The notes: a model not told the origin generated them from the letters alone. A stretch of 64,000 nucleotides of DNA from an uncultured Sphingobacteriaceae bacterium (GCA_946887045.1 CAMPKC010000011.1:32395-96394), one strand, 5' to 3'; positions 45,800 through 55,314 are shown, counted from the stretch's first letter. Program-made: numbers and translations.

Positions 45800-47683
45800 A
45801 TGAATACCACCGCACCTTTAATTAATCTGTTTGGAAAGCAATTCAATATACCATCTTATCAGCGAGGTTATCGTTGGGGAGATCAGGAAGTAACCGAACT
45901 TTTAGATGATCTATGGGAGTTCCAGAAAGCAGCTTCAAAGGGCGAATTTTATTGCTTACAGCCAATAGTGCTCAAAAGGATCTCGGAAAATGAGTTTGAC
46001 GTAATTGACGGGCAACAGCGTTTAACCACCCTCTATCTTATCTTAGTGTTTCTGGAGGATAAGAGGTTAGATGAGGGGTATAATGCTGAACTTTTTAGAC
46101 TTATTTATGAAACACGAAAAGACTGCGAAGCATTTCTACTTGACAAGCGTTTCGCTGGGGAAACTGACACCAGCAATATAGACTATTTCCATATCTGCCA
46201 TGCTTACCAGATCATCAAAAAATGGTTTGACATACACCCTGGATCAAAGGGTAAGCTTACATCAATCCTAATGGATGTTGATGATGGAAGCAATAAAAAT
46301 GTAAAGCTAATTTGGTATGAAATCGCTAATCATGAAAATCCAATCGATGCGTTCATCAGACTCAATATTGGAAAAATCCCGTTGACTGATGCAGAACTGA
46401 TAAAAGCTCTCTTACTTCAATCCGATAAATACTCCCCCGAAAAACTAGAGCGGGTACAAAAGAAATTGTTCAAAATTGCTTCAGAATGGGATCAAATTGA
46501 GTATAAACTTCAAGAAGAGGAGTTTTGGTACTTCCTCAATAACGAACAAAAGAACAGCCCGACACATATAGAGTTTATTTTTGATTTGATCGCTAAAAAG
46601 AAAACCTCTGAGTTTCCGGACCTGTTGAAACAACAATCTTCCTATCAATTATTCAGCGAAAAGGGCTTAAAGCACTCTACCTACCTGGTAATTTCGAAAT
46701 ACATAGACCAACTGACGGGGGCTACTAAAACGACAGCGTATGACGAAAACAGAATTGCCGCATTGGAAAGCTTTTGGAATGAAGTTTCAGAATATTTTCA
46801 ATATTTTCTGGAGTGGTTTAATCAACGGGATCTCTTTCATTATGTGGGCTACCTGATCGTATTCGATTTTCAAAAAACGCTAATTGAAACCCTTATTGGG
46901 GCTTCAAAAAAATTAACTAAAAAAGACTTTCGGAAACTTCTCGAAAAAAAGATTGAGGAAGCTATTACCTATAAAAAAAGGAGAGAAAATGAATTGGGTA
47001 GTTCTGAACTGATAGCGTTTTCGGAGCTTAACTATGATTCTGACAGTCCAGTAATTCATAAAGTGCTTTTGCTACATAATGTTATAACCACTCTAAATAG
47101 CGATAAAGAACTTGCAAGATTTCCGTTTAATCTTTACAAAAAAACAAAGGAAAAGAGAAAGTGGAGTCTGGAGCATATACACGCTCAGAATTCGGAGATA
47201 ATTACAAATCAGGAAAATCAACAGACCTGGATAAAAGACCATATCAAATCACTTCAAAATATTGGTGACGACCGAAATAACTCTTTGATAAATAAACTTG
47301 AACAGGCATTAAAACAAAGCAAATTGAGCCAGGACGAGTTCAATTCGCTTTTTGAAAAGGTGAATAAAGTATTTGACATTCAATCGGGATTCCCTGAAGA
47401 AGAGAAACATAAAATTGGAAATTTATGCTTGATTGATGCAGCTTCAAATAGCCAGTTGAATAATTCAGTATTCGATGTCAAACGAGAAAAATTGAAAAAG
47501 AGAGAACTGGAAGGCCATTATATTCCAATTTGTACAAGGAATGCTTTTTTGAAGGCCTATTCCACTTTTCCCCGAAGTAATGCTTTCTGGACTGACGATG
47601 ACCGGAAATATTATGTAAGCGACTTGCAATCAACTTTAAACGATTTTTTTCCTAAGCACTGGCAATCAACAACACAAGTATGA
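45800..47683 (+). CDS. DUF262/DUF1524 protein (GmrSD-like restriction enzyme family)
   Basis: A 627-residue protein. The DUF262 signature is IPSYQRGYRW (18-26) and FDVIDGQQRLTTLYLI with DGQQR at 70-74, the ParB-like nucleotide-binding/hydrolysing core. The C-terminus is DUF1524-like, an HNH-type region with WSLEHIHAQNSE (about 452-463) and IGNLCLIDAASNSQLNNSVF. GmrSD-type proteins with these domains restrict glucosylated or otherwise modified phage DNA, so this is a candidate type IV-like restriction enzyme. The usual HxxP of the HNH region reads EHIHAQ here. It lies inside the type I operon and overlaps the next gene by ATGA. Confidence 0.85.
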   Translation: MNTTAPLINLFGKQFNIPSYQRGYRWGDQEVTELLDDLWEFQKAASKGEFYCLQPIVLKRISENEFDVIDGQQRLTTLYLILVFLEDKRLDEGYNAELFRLIYETRKDCEAFLLDKRFAGETDTSNIDYFHICHAYQIIKKWFDIHPGSKGKLTSILMDVDDGSNKNVKLIWYEIANHENPIDAFIRLNIGKIPLTDAELIKALLLQSDKYSPEKLERVQKKLFKIASEWDQIEYKLQEEEFWYFLNNEQKNSPTHIEFIFDLIAKKKTSEFPDLLKQQSSYQLFSEKGLKHSTYLVISKYIDQLTGATKTTAYDENRIAALESFWNEVSEYFQYFLEWFNQRDLFHYVGYLIVFDFQKTLIETLIGASKKLTKKDFRKLLEKKIEEAITYKKRRENELGSSELIAFSELNYDSDSPVIHKVLLLHNVITTLNSDKELARFPFNLYKKTKEKRKWSLEHIHAQNSEIITNQENQQTWIKDHIKSLQNIGDDRNNSLINKLEQALKQSKLSQDEFNSLFEKVNKVFDIQSGFPEEEKHKIGNLCLIDAASNSQLNNSVFDVKREKLKKRELEGHYIPICTRNAFLKAYSTFPRSNAFWTDDDRKYYVSDLQSTLNDFFPKHWQSTTQV

Positions 47684-49977
47684 AATTTTCGTTTCTGGAA
47701 CTCATCAATAATCATAATATAACTGTCCCAATTATTCAGAGGGACTATGCCCAAGGACGAGAATCATCAAAGGAGATTCGGGAAAGCTTTGTGTCTAAGC
47801 TGCACGAGACACTAAACAGCCAGCCCGAAGCGCCTAGCTCTAGATTGCATTTAGATTTTGTGTATGGGTATGTCAAGCCAGACTCGACATTTATTCCTCT
47901 TGATGGGCAGCAGCGTTTAACTACCCTCTTTCTTCTGCATTACTATCTCGCCTGCAAAGAGTTTGATTCAGAAGAGGTGAACCTCAAACAAATACAGGAC
48001 ACTCTTCAAAAATTCACTTATGAGACACGAGTATCTTCCGAACGGTTTTGTAAAGCTTTAATAAAAAATCGGATAGATTTTGACAATGGGTATCTTCCCA
48101 GTGACCAGATTAAAGATGCACCCTGGTTCAGCAGTTCATGGTCAAACGATCCGACAGTTTCTGCTCTACTCTACATGTTAGACACTATCCACAATAGATT
48201 CTCGGATTCCCCTACCCTTTGGCACAGACTAGAGGATAATCAATGTATCACATTTGAGTTTATCGATATAAAATCTGATGAGTTTAAACTTACCGACGAA
48301 TTATATATAAAAATGAATTCCAGGGGTAAGCCACTTACAGACTTCGAGAATTTCAAAGCTCTCTTCGCCGATTTACTAGCGAGCCCAAAATCTGATTATG
48401 CGACTACTAAAATAGAGTTATCGGGGTCAGAGATTTCCTACCAGCAATATTTCGCTATCAAAATTGATGGGGCATGGATGGATCTATTTTGGAAATATAG
48501 GAGTGAATCGGTAGCTATAGATGACGCAATCGTTAACGTTATAACTTATTTAACAGAAACACTGTATCACATCAACAATGTAGGGGAAAATGATTTTGAA
48601 TTTAATACATCTCTGTTAGAGCAAATATATTGGAAGCAGGAGAACGTGCTTTTCCTTTTCAAATCCTTAGACTTCTTGGCCAAACAAGAGAGTCTTGTCG
48701 ACTTTTTTGACGACATTTTTTATCTAAACGGATATAGCAATAAAAAGGTCCGACTATTCGATAACAAATCGACAGATCTGTTTCTGAGAGCAATAACTGC
48801 AAATTCATTTGATGTCACGCAAAAGGTATTGATGTATGGCTTGCTTTATTACTCTTTATTTGTAAGTCGCGAAGATCAAAATGAACTTAAGCGTTTTTTG
48901 CGAATTTTAAGGAACATGCTGGCGAGGGTGCGACAGGTAAACCAAAAAAATCGCATAGAATATACAACAAACTTGAGGCTCCCTAACTTAAGCGAGTATG
49001 CCAAATTCATACGCGGTTTCGTAGACAATATTAATTCCGCGAAGATTTTCAATTCTTATCTGACTTTTTCTGAGAACGGATATAGTGGCTTTCCAAAAGA
49101 AGCATTTGAAGCCGAACAAGACAAGGCTAGGATAATTTGCAATCGACCGGATGTTGAAGAAATCATTTTTTTACTAGAGGATCATGAAGATATTCAAGGT
49201 ATTACTGAAATTTTTGATTTGAGGAAAAATGACATAGCCGACTTTGCAAAAGCTTTCTATGAAATATGGAACCCTGAAACAAATAATTCTCTTTTAATTC
49301 GGTCTCTATTATCGTACGATGATTATGCTGTAATGACCCACGAGTCTACTTTACTAGGACCTATATATTATTTCGGTATAGATTCTAAATGGAATAGGAT
49401 TTTGACAGCAATCGACAAAGGTGAACGGGCTAAGGTTGCGAAAGTACTTAACGACCTGATTACAGATTTTATTAAAATCGAGGGAGGAAAGGTAGATGAT
49501 AAAATAAGGTCCATAATGAAATTGTATAAAGATGAGAAAATGGATTGGCGATACTACTTCGTGAAATACTCCGAAATGACCTCCAAATACGATATGAATT
49601 TTAACTCATTTACTTGGAGCGATAATGATTATGAAGTCACGAGAGTAGGGAACACCGGAACCAACCCGTTAGCTTCTTATCACGTAAATCCATATATTTT
49701 CACCCTCTATAAACGACTTGAAAACAAAAAGCTTGAGTTTTTCTGGGGCCGATTTAGTAACTATATTAGCACTCTTCGATTAAAGGGAAAATTCGACCTT
49801 ATATGCCATAAGACAGGTTGGAAAATAACCCCACTGAAAAATTATAAGATACCTGAACCTATTTTAAACAAATATTCGATTGAAAATCATGATCTCTTTT
49901 ACATTTTGCCGGAAAATAAAAAGATCGATAGAATACAAAATTGTAAAAACTTTATCGAAGAGATAATTGCGAATTAA
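47680..49977 (+). CDS. Second DUF262 protein, without recognisable HNH domain
   Basis: A 765-residue protein. The N-terminus has the DUF262 motifs VPIIQRDYAQGR (17-28) and FIPLDGQQRLTTLFLLHYYL, with LHLDFVYGYV just before. ELYIKMNSRGKPLTDFENFK is also typical of the family. After about residue 250 the sequence is long, helical and unassigned, and no HNH or DUF1524 motif is visible. It overlaps the first DUF262 gene by 4 nt and is followed without a gap by hsdR. Two dissimilar DUF262 proteins side by side suggest a two-subunit system in which one has the nuclease domain and the other is a partner. Confidence 0.8.
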   Translation: MKFSFLELINNHNITVPIIQRDYAQGRESSKEIRESFVSKLHETLNSQPEAPSSRLHLDFVYGYVKPDSTFIPLDGQQRLTTLFLLHYYLACKEFDSEEVNLKQIQDTLQKFTYETRVSSERFCKALIKNRIDFDNGYLPSDQIKDAPWFSSSWSNDPTVSALLYMLDTIHNRFSDSPTLWHRLEDNQCITFEFIDIKSDEFKLTDELYIKMNSRGKPLTDFENFKALFADLLASPKSDYATTKIELSGSEISYQQYFAIKIDGAWMDLFWKYRSESVAIDDAIVNVITYLTETLYHINNVGENDFEFNTSLLEQIYWKQENVLFLFKSLDFLAKQESLVDFFDDIFYLNGYSNKKVRLFDNKSTDLFLRAITANSFDVTQKVLMYGLLYYSLFVSREDQNELKRFLRILRNMLARVRQVNQKNRIEYTTNLRLPNLSEYAKFIRGFVDNINSAKIFNSYLTFSENGYSGFPKEAFEAEQDKARIICNRPDVEEIIFLLEDHEDIQGITEIFDLRKNDIADFAKAFYEIWNPETNNSLLIRSLLSYDDYAVMTHESTLLGPIYYFGIDSKWNRILTAIDKGERAKVAKVLNDLITDFIKIEGGKVDDKIRSIMKLYKDEKMDWRYYFVKYSEMTSKYDMNFNSFTWSDNDYEVTRVGNTGTNPLASYHVNPYIFTLYKRLENKKLEFFWGRFSNYISTLRLKGKFDLICHKTGWKITPLKNYKIPEPILNKYSIENHDLFYILPENKKIDRIQNCKNFIEEIIAN

Positions 49978-52900
49978 ATGAGCTACGAATACTCCGAAGA
50001 CGGCTTGGTAGAAACCGCCACCCAGCAGGTTTTAGAAGAACTTGGCTGGGAAGTAAAGTATGCCTGGAAACAGGAAAGCTTCGGCCCTGAAGGCTTGCTC
50101 GGAAGAGAAAATAAATCACAGGTTATTTTAAGCCGGTATTTACTGGCTGCTTTGCGGAAAAACAATCCCGGTTTTCCCGATTCAGCCTATCAGCAAGCCA
50201 TCGACCAGATTTCGGAAAAGGTAGCTGATCAATCACTCGGAAAGATCAATCAGCAGAAATACAAGCTCTTTAAAGAAGGTGTAGAAGTCAGTTTTACCAA
50301 TGCAAAGGGAGAACTGGAACGAAAGCGATTAAAAACTTTCGATTTTACTGACTATCAAAGCAACCATTTCCTTGCAGTAAGGCAGTTTGAGGTCGTTGGC
50401 GAGTTATACAGTCGCCGCCCGGATATTATTGGATTTGTTAACGGCATCCCGCTGGTGTTCTTTGAATTGAAAGCGCATCATACCAATCTCCGAAATGCCT
50501 ACACGGAAAACATCAGCGACTATAAAGACACCATTTCACACATTTTCCATTGCAATGCTTTCATTGTATTAAGCAATGGTACCGATGCCAAGGTGGGAAC
50601 AATCACCAGTCCCTATAAATACTTCCTGGAATGGAAGCGTATAACCGAGGAAGAGGAAGGCATTGTGAGTCTAGACACCATGCTCCGGGGAACCTGCAGC
50701 AAAGAAAACCTGATGGACGTTTTCGAAAACTTCCTGCTGTTCGACGACAGTGATGGCGACGTGAGTAAGATAATGGCCAAGAACCACCAGTTTATCGGTG
50801 TAAACAAGGTAATTGACCAGGCTTCCAACATTAACGACCTGAAAGGGAAGCTGGGTGTTTTCTGGCATACACAGGGAAGCGGAAAATCGTACTCCATTGT
50901 TTTTATTTGTCAGAAAATACACCGCAAGTTTGGCGGCTCGTATACCTTCCTCATCGTTGCCGACCGGTCCGAACTGGAACGGCAGCTTTACGATACATTT
51001 ACCGGCGTAGGTTGTGTAAGCGGAAAAGAAGTGCTGGCAAAGAGCCGTAACCATTTAAGAGAACTGCTTAGCCACAATCACAGATACGTTTTTACGCTTA
51101 TTCATAAGTTTTCCATCGACCCGAAAACGGAAACTGAGTTTCCGCTGATAACCGACCGGAAAAACGTCATCGTTATTTCTGATGAAGCCCACCGTACTCA
51201 GGCAGGAACTTTCGCCCGGAACATGCGCTATCATGCCATTCCGAATGCCTCATATTTAGGTTTTACAGGTACTCCGATTATAAAAGAGGAGGAAGAACTC
51301 ACCAAAAATATCTTCGGAGAATATGTGTCTGTATATGATTTCAACCGGGCGATAAAAGACGGGGCCACGCTTCGCTTATTATACATGAACCGTGGAGAAA
51401 AGCTGGGAATCAAAAATCCTTTGCTCGACGAACAGATGGCGGCCATTCTCTTAAACGAGGATCTAGATGAGGACCAGCGACGCAAACTTACCTACTTGTT
51501 CAACAAGGATTATGTGGTACTTACCGCCGAACCGCGCTTAAACGCTATTGCTAAAGACCTGGTATGGCACTTTAACGAAAGAGGTTACCAGGGTAAGGCG
51601 ATGCTTGTGGCTCTGGATAAACCAACAGCAGTACGGATGTATCAGTTGATGCAAAAATACTGGCCGGTTTATATTGAAGATCTTAAAAGTAGGATTAAAC
51701 AAGCCGACGATCTGCAAGAGGAATTGACACTAAAACGTAAACTCGCCAATGTAGAGAGTACCGAGATTTGTGTGGTTATAAGTCCGGAGCAAAACGAAGT
51801 TGACAAGTTCCGGAAAATGGATCTGGATATTGAGATCCACCGGAAAAAGATGGTTGAACGGGATCTGGAAAAAGAATTCAAAGACGAAGAAAACCCGTTT
51901 CGCTTTGCTATTGTCTGTGCTATGTGGATTACGGGTTTTGACGCGCCTTGTATCTCCACAGTCTATTTGGATAAACCAATTCAGGGTCATACCCTGATGC
52001 AAACCATTGCCCGTGCCAACCGTGTGTACGATGATGAGAAAGAGAACGGACTCATTGTCGATTACGGCAACGTATATACTCAGCTTGAAAAAGCTTACTC
52101 TGTGTATGGTGAAGGTACCGAAGGTGGAGCAAAGAAACCCGGTGAAAACCCAGATGACCCAAAGCGGCCGGTAGAACTGATTCTTGAACTCGAGCAAGAA
52201 CTCAAAGAATCCATCCGGGCAGTACAGGGGTATTTGGCAGAGTTAGGCTTTCAATTATCAGAGCTGAGCAGTCCGGAACTTAAGCCAATGCAGAAGCTCG
52301 GTAAGATAAAATCTGCTATGGATTGCGTATGCCTGAATGAGACTACCCGTACCAAGTTTGAGGTTATGGCCAGGGAAGTATTCCGTAAATACCATGCGCT
52401 CTATCCGGAGGAGCAGGTAAAAGCTTATATCCGAAGTTTTAACGCTATTGAAGCAATTTATCAACAGTTAAATCAGCAGGTGAAAACAGCTGATGTTACT
52501 TCCATCATTTTAGAATTGCAGCAGCTTATTGATGAAAGTGTATTTATAACAGATTCGAAAGTTGAAGAAATACAGATTGATTTAGGCAATCTTGATTTTG
52601 ACAAACTAAAAGCCGCATTTAAGAAAGTCCAGCGTAAAAACACCATGTTGTTCGACTTGCAGCAAGCTGTCGAGCAAAAGCTGGAGCAGATGCTAAAAGA
52701 AAATCCGCTCCGCATTGAATTTTACGAACGCTATCAGCTTATCATTCAGGAATACAATAAAGGTAAAAGCCTGGAGGATACTGTGAAAGCTTTTGATAAT
52801 CTAAGTGACTTTATCAAAGATTTAAATATCGAGGAAGCCAGAGCAGTTCGGGAGAATCTGAACGATGAAACCCTGGCAATTTTTGATTTACTGCGGGAAG

Positions 52901-53175
52901 GAAAGACGTTAAGTCAGAATGAAATTAAAGAAGTAAAGAAAGTGGCAGTAGCTACACTTCAATTATTGAAAGAGCAAAAACTTCAGGTTGAAAGATGGCG
53001 GGATAGCAGACAAATATCCGCACAGGTGAAAACGATGATTTTTGATAGTTTACAATGGTTGCCTGCATCGGTATATACAGATGATGATGTGAATGTTAAA
53101 ACAAATTCATTATATCAGCATATTTACACAAATTATCCAGGCGGCGGACAAAGTATATACAGTGGCAGACTTTAA
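49978..53175 (+). CDS. hsdR: Type I restriction-modification system, restriction/translocase subunit
   Basis: A 1065-residue HsdR. The N-terminal PD-(D/E)XK nuclease has RRPDIIGFVNG (Asp149) and VFFELKAHH (Glu163, Lys165). The SF2 translocase has VFWHTQGSGKSYS (Walker A 298-304), VISDEAHRTQ (DEAH 402-405), LGFTGTPI and a later ITGFDAPCISTVYLDKP block. The C-terminal helical part binds HsdM. All catalytic residues are present, so the system appears complete. The ATG directly follows the stop of the second DUF262 gene, so hsdM-hsdS-small-DUF262-DUF262-hsdR form one operon. Confidence 0.95.
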   Translation: MSYEYSEDGLVETATQQVLEELGWEVKYAWKQESFGPEGLLGRENKSQVILSRYLLAALRKNNPGFPDSAYQQAIDQISEKVADQSLGKINQQKYKLFKEGVEVSFTNAKGELERKRLKTFDFTDYQSNHFLAVRQFEVVGELYSRRPDIIGFVNGIPLVFFELKAHHTNLRNAYTENISDYKDTISHIFHCNAFIVLSNGTDAKVGTITSPYKYFLEWKRITEEEEGIVSLDTMLRGTCSKENLMDVFENFLLFDDSDGDVSKIMAKNHQFIGVNKVIDQASNINDLKGKLGVFWHTQGSGKSYSIVFICQKIHRKFGGSYTFLIVADRSELERQLYDTFTGVGCVSGKEVLAKSRNHLRELLSHNHRYVFTLIHKFSIDPKTETEFPLITDRKNVIVISDEAHRTQAGTFARNMRYHAIPNASYLGFTGTPIIKEEEELTKNIFGEYVSVYDFNRAIKDGATLRLLYMNRGEKLGIKNPLLDEQMAAILLNEDLDEDQRRKLTYLFNKDYVVLTAEPRLNAIAKDLVWHFNERGYQGKAMLVALDKPTAVRMYQLMQKYWPVYIEDLKSRIKQADDLQEELTLKRKLANVESTEICVVISPEQNEVDKFRKMDLDIEIHRKKMVERDLEKEFKDEENPFRFAIVCAMWITGFDAPCISTVYLDKPIQGHTLMQTIARANRVYDDEKENGLIVDYGNVYTQLEKAYSVYGEGTEGGAKKPGENPDDPKRPVELILELEQELKESIRAVQGYLAELGFQLSELSSPELKPMQKLGKIKSAMDCVCLNETTRTKFEVMAREVFRKYHALYPEEQVKAYIRSFNAIEAIYQQLNQQVKTADVTSIILELQQLIDESVFITDSKVEEIQIDLGNLDFDKLKAAFKKVQRKNTMLFDLQQAVEQKLEQMLKENPLRIEFYERYQLIIQEYNKGKSLEDTVKAFDNLSDFIKDLNIEEARAVRENLNDETLAIFDLLREGKTLSQNEIKEVKKVAVATLQLLKEQKLQVERWRDSRQISAQVKTMIFDSLQWLPASVYTDDDVNVKTNSLYQHIYTNYPGGGQSIYSGRL

Positions 53176-53185
53176 CGATAGATAG

Positions 53186-54055
53186 GTGATTAGTATACAT
53201 CTCGGAGAGGACTCCATTTTTACAGATTTTTCAGGTTTCCGGCAGCTTCTAAGGTTTTATGAGAACTGTCGCCAATATCATGACACAACTATCGCTATTG
53301 CATTGGATGATGTGCGATGGGTGGACGGAAACCTCTGTGCATTCCTTGGAGCAATCCTTTACAGACTTAATAAAGAAAATCAGTTGTCGTTTTCTATCGA
53401 CGCAAAACAGGTATCCGAGAAGTGCGGAATCTTATTTCATAACAATTTTATCCCGCTCGACCAGAATCTGAGGCAATATCAAAAGAAGAGTTGTATCCCT
53501 TATAAGGGCTTTTTGCCAAAGCAAAAGGATGAGTTTATTAATTACCTGGAGAATGAATTGCTTGTTCACGCGGCAATGCCGAAATTTGCAGATGAGACCA
53601 AAGAAAAGTTAATTGATGACTTAACAGAGGTTTACGCTAACATTGATAAACATGCAGAAACAGACGACCCCTTCTTTGTTTGCGGCCAGCACTATGTTCG
53701 ACAAGAAAAGATACATTTCACGATATGTGATTTAGGAGTAGGGTTTTATAAGAAGATTAAAGAGCGTAAGCCGGATAAAATAAATTCGGACGGCGATTCC
53801 ATTTTATGGGCTATTGAAGGAAATAGTACTAAGCCTGACGCACCGGGTGGAAGTGGGCTTAAAAACCTTCACAAATATTTTGACGATAATAGTGGGGGGC
53901 TTCAAATCTATACTGGCGATGCTGGCTGGTGCAGCAAAACAATGAAGGCAGGTTCTATTTATCCCAATGGTGTAACTAGTTTAAGAAACACATATATTGG
54001 TTCAGTAATAAATTTGGAGTTCAATAAAAAAACACTAATTTCAGGAAAGTTTTAA
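53186..54055 (+). CDS. GHKL-type ATPase with N-terminal STAS-like region (module component 1)
   Basis: A 289-residue protein with a GTG start; an in-frame TAG immediately upstream excludes an earlier start. Residues 1-110 are STAS-like (TIAIALDDVRWVDGNLCAFL). Residues 120-285 have the GHKL/HATPase pattern: N-box EVYANIDKHAE (Glu148, Asn152, His156), G1 CDLGVGF (Asp182, Gly184, Gly186), G2 GGSGLKNL (221-228) and the closing strand YIGSVINLEF. There is no HisKA domain, so it looks like an anti-sigma-type kinase or an ATP-driven switch rather than a two-component sensor. It lies 10 bases after hsdR and directly before a DUF4325 STAS-like gene and a PIN gene. The resemblance to SpoIIAB/SpoIIAA partner switching is inferred. 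Confidence 0.75.
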   Translation: MISIHLGEDSIFTDFSGFRQLLRFYENCRQYHDTTIAIALDDVRWVDGNLCAFLGAILYRLNKENQLSFSIDAKQVSEKCGILFHNNFIPLDQNLRQYQKKSCIPYKGFLPKQKDEFINYLENELLVHAAMPKFADETKEKLIDDLTEVYANIDKHAETDDPFFVCGQHYVRQEKIHFTICDLGVGFYKKIKERKPDKINSDGDSILWAIEGNSTKPDAPGGSGLKNLHKYFDDNSGGLQIYTGDAGWCSKTMKAGSIYPNGVTSLRNTYIGSVINLEFNKKTLISGKF

Positions 54056-54072
54056 GGTTTGATATTTATACT

Positions 54073-54080
54073 TAGCTTTG
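54073..54080 (+). promoter_or_regulatory. Candidate -7 promoter element before the DUF4325 gene
   Basis: TAGCTTTG matches TAnnTTTG exactly and lies about 60 bases before the ATG at 54141. A TTTG occurs upstream (54058-54061), but the spacing of 11 bases is too short for a standard -33 element. It may give the STAS and PIN genes their own transcript. Confidence 0.35.
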
Positions 54081-54140
54081 CAACCCTGAAAACAATCCAA
54101 AATAATTTTCGTTAGTATATTGAAAAACACCCCTTTAACA

Positions 54141-54476
54141 ATGAAAATTAGCGTTATAAATATCTTAAATAGCTCAAATGCTTCCCTTCACGATGATGGC
54201 ATTAAGGTATATGATGAGATAAGAAAGCATTTCGAATCTCCTCAAAAGGAAGAAGTAGAAGTAGATTTCGCTGATATTAAACGCTGTTCTACATTATTTC
54301 TTAATGCTTCATTTGGTAAGCTCTTAGCCGACTATGGAGAAGAAGAAGTGAAAAAGTATATTCACCCCGTTAGTTATACTCAAATCTTAAACTTTATGCA
54401 TAAGTATTCTGACATGTGGGACAACTTTATTAATAAAGAAAACTACCAGGCCTACCGCGAGGAAGCTCTTGCTTAA
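54141..54476 (+). CDS. STAS-like DUF4325 protein (module component 2)
   Basis: A 111-residue protein beginning MKISVINILNSSNA at an ATG; a TTG 21 bases earlier is less likely. The core EVEVDFADIKRCSTLFLNAS, then FGKLLADYG, is the diagnostic stretch of DUF4325 (PF14213), a STAS-related fold. In this family the 'VDF..I..CST.FLN.AFG' block aligns with the phosphorylation loop of anti-sigma-factor antagonists. Ser50 or Thr51 in RCSTLF would be the natural phosphoacceptor, which is inference. Its pairing with a GHKL ATPase directly upstream fits a kinase/antagonist switch. The downstream PIN gene starts 6 bases after the stop. Confidence 0.75.
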   Translation: MKISVINILNSSNASLHDDGIKVYDEIRKHFESPQKEEVEVDFADIKRCSTLFLNASFGKLLADYGEEEVKKYIHPVSYTQILNFMHKYSDMWDNFINKENYQAYREEALA

Positions 54477-54482
54477 GACACT

Positions 54483-55067
54483 TTGAATATTATTAATTTA
54501 CATAATAATGGCAGTCCGAAAGACTGCTATTATATTTTAGACAGTAATGTTTGGCTGCCAATTTTAGGTATCGATGATGAACCAACAAGCCAGCACTATA
54601 AAATATTCTTCGATAAAATATTTAAGCTTGAGAATGCAAGAATATTACTTTGCACACTTCAGTTAAGTGAAATATTAAATCGTTTATTGCGCTTTAACGC
54701 CAACAAGCTTTATTTTAACAAGTACAAAGGAACCTCCGGTGCACCAAAGTTTCCGGAATTTTATAAATCTGAATTCCGAGGTAGCGATGAGTGCAAAATA
54801 TATTATGAAAATATTATAGATGACATTGATGGATATTCATCTCACGTAATTTTTAAGGACTTGGATCAAAGCGATTTTTCCACTTTGACATCTTTTGATG
54901 CGAAAAAACTGGATTTTAATGACAACTATCTTTACTTGCTGGCAAATCACGAGTCAGCCATAATCATCACCCATGACGCCGACTTCTTCGGTTTGGATGT
55001 TACAGTAGGTACCTACAATAGAAAATTATATCAAGCATATACGGATTCCATTAAACCTAAGTTATAA
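54483..55067 (+). CDS. PIN-domain nuclease-like protein (module component 3)
   Basis: A 194-residue protein with a TTG start. The frame is closed by a stop 9 bases upstream and contains no other Met, Val or Leu start that keeps the first strand. The PIN-fold acidic residues are readable: YILDSNVWLPIL (Asp20), LQLSEILNRLL (Glu63), LDFNDNYLYLLA (Asp147) and IIITHDADFFG (Asp165 and Asp167). PIN proteins are Mg-dependent RNases, usually toxins. No VapB-like antitoxin is adjacent. Instead the partners are a GHKL ATPase and a STAS-like protein, so the nuclease may be held in check or released by that switch. Confidence 0.75.
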   Translation: MNIINLHNNGSPKDCYYILDSNVWLPILGIDDEPTSQHYKIFFDKIFKLENARILLCTLQLSEILNRLLRFNANKLYFNKYKGTSGAPKFPEFYKSEFRGSDECKIYYENIIDDIDGYSSHVIFKDLDQSDFSTLTSFDAKKLDFNDNYLYLLANHESAIIITHDADFFGLDVTVGTYNRKLYQAYTDSIKPKL

Positions 55068-55078
55068 GTGGGAGTTCC

Positions 55079-55309
55079 TTAAACCAGAATCACATCAGTA
55101 ACTGAAATTTCATCCTGTAACCCTAATTCTTCTTCAGTCACCTCTCGTATGGCGAGTCTTTTTCCTTCTCCTTCAGCTTGCACAAGTAGCGGAAATATAT
55201 CTTCTTGAATATGATAGAAAATGGTCATCAGCAGCTGCGCGTAAAGGTCATCTTCACTACCTGAAAAGTCGCGAATGGTAAGTTTCTCCAGTGATTGGTG
55301 TGGGGTCAT
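55079..55309 (-). CDS. Small acidic protein, function unknown
   Basis: A 76-residue protein on the opposite strand at the right end of the island. It starts MTPHQSLEKLTIRDFSGSED and continues as one amphipathic helix (DLYAQLLMTIFYHIQEDIFP), then a Glu-rich tail ending in SVTDVILV. The composition is that of a real soluble protein rather than a chance frame. It is convergent with the PIN gene (11-bp gap). Two direct repeats just upstream of its start may be operators. The family is not recognised; an antitoxin or anti-restriction protein is possible but unproved. Confidence 0.5.
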   Translation of the reverse strand: MTPHQSLEKLTIRDFSGSEDDLYAQLLMTIFYHIQEDIFPLLVQAEGEGKRLAIREVTEEELGLQDEISVTDVILV

Positions 55310-55314
55310 TTACT

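Noticed and set aside
53186..55067. Classic VapBC-type toxin-antitoxin pair
   Set aside because: The PIN protein has no adjacent small DNA-binding antitoxin on its strand; its partners are a GHKL ATPase and a DUF4325 protein.
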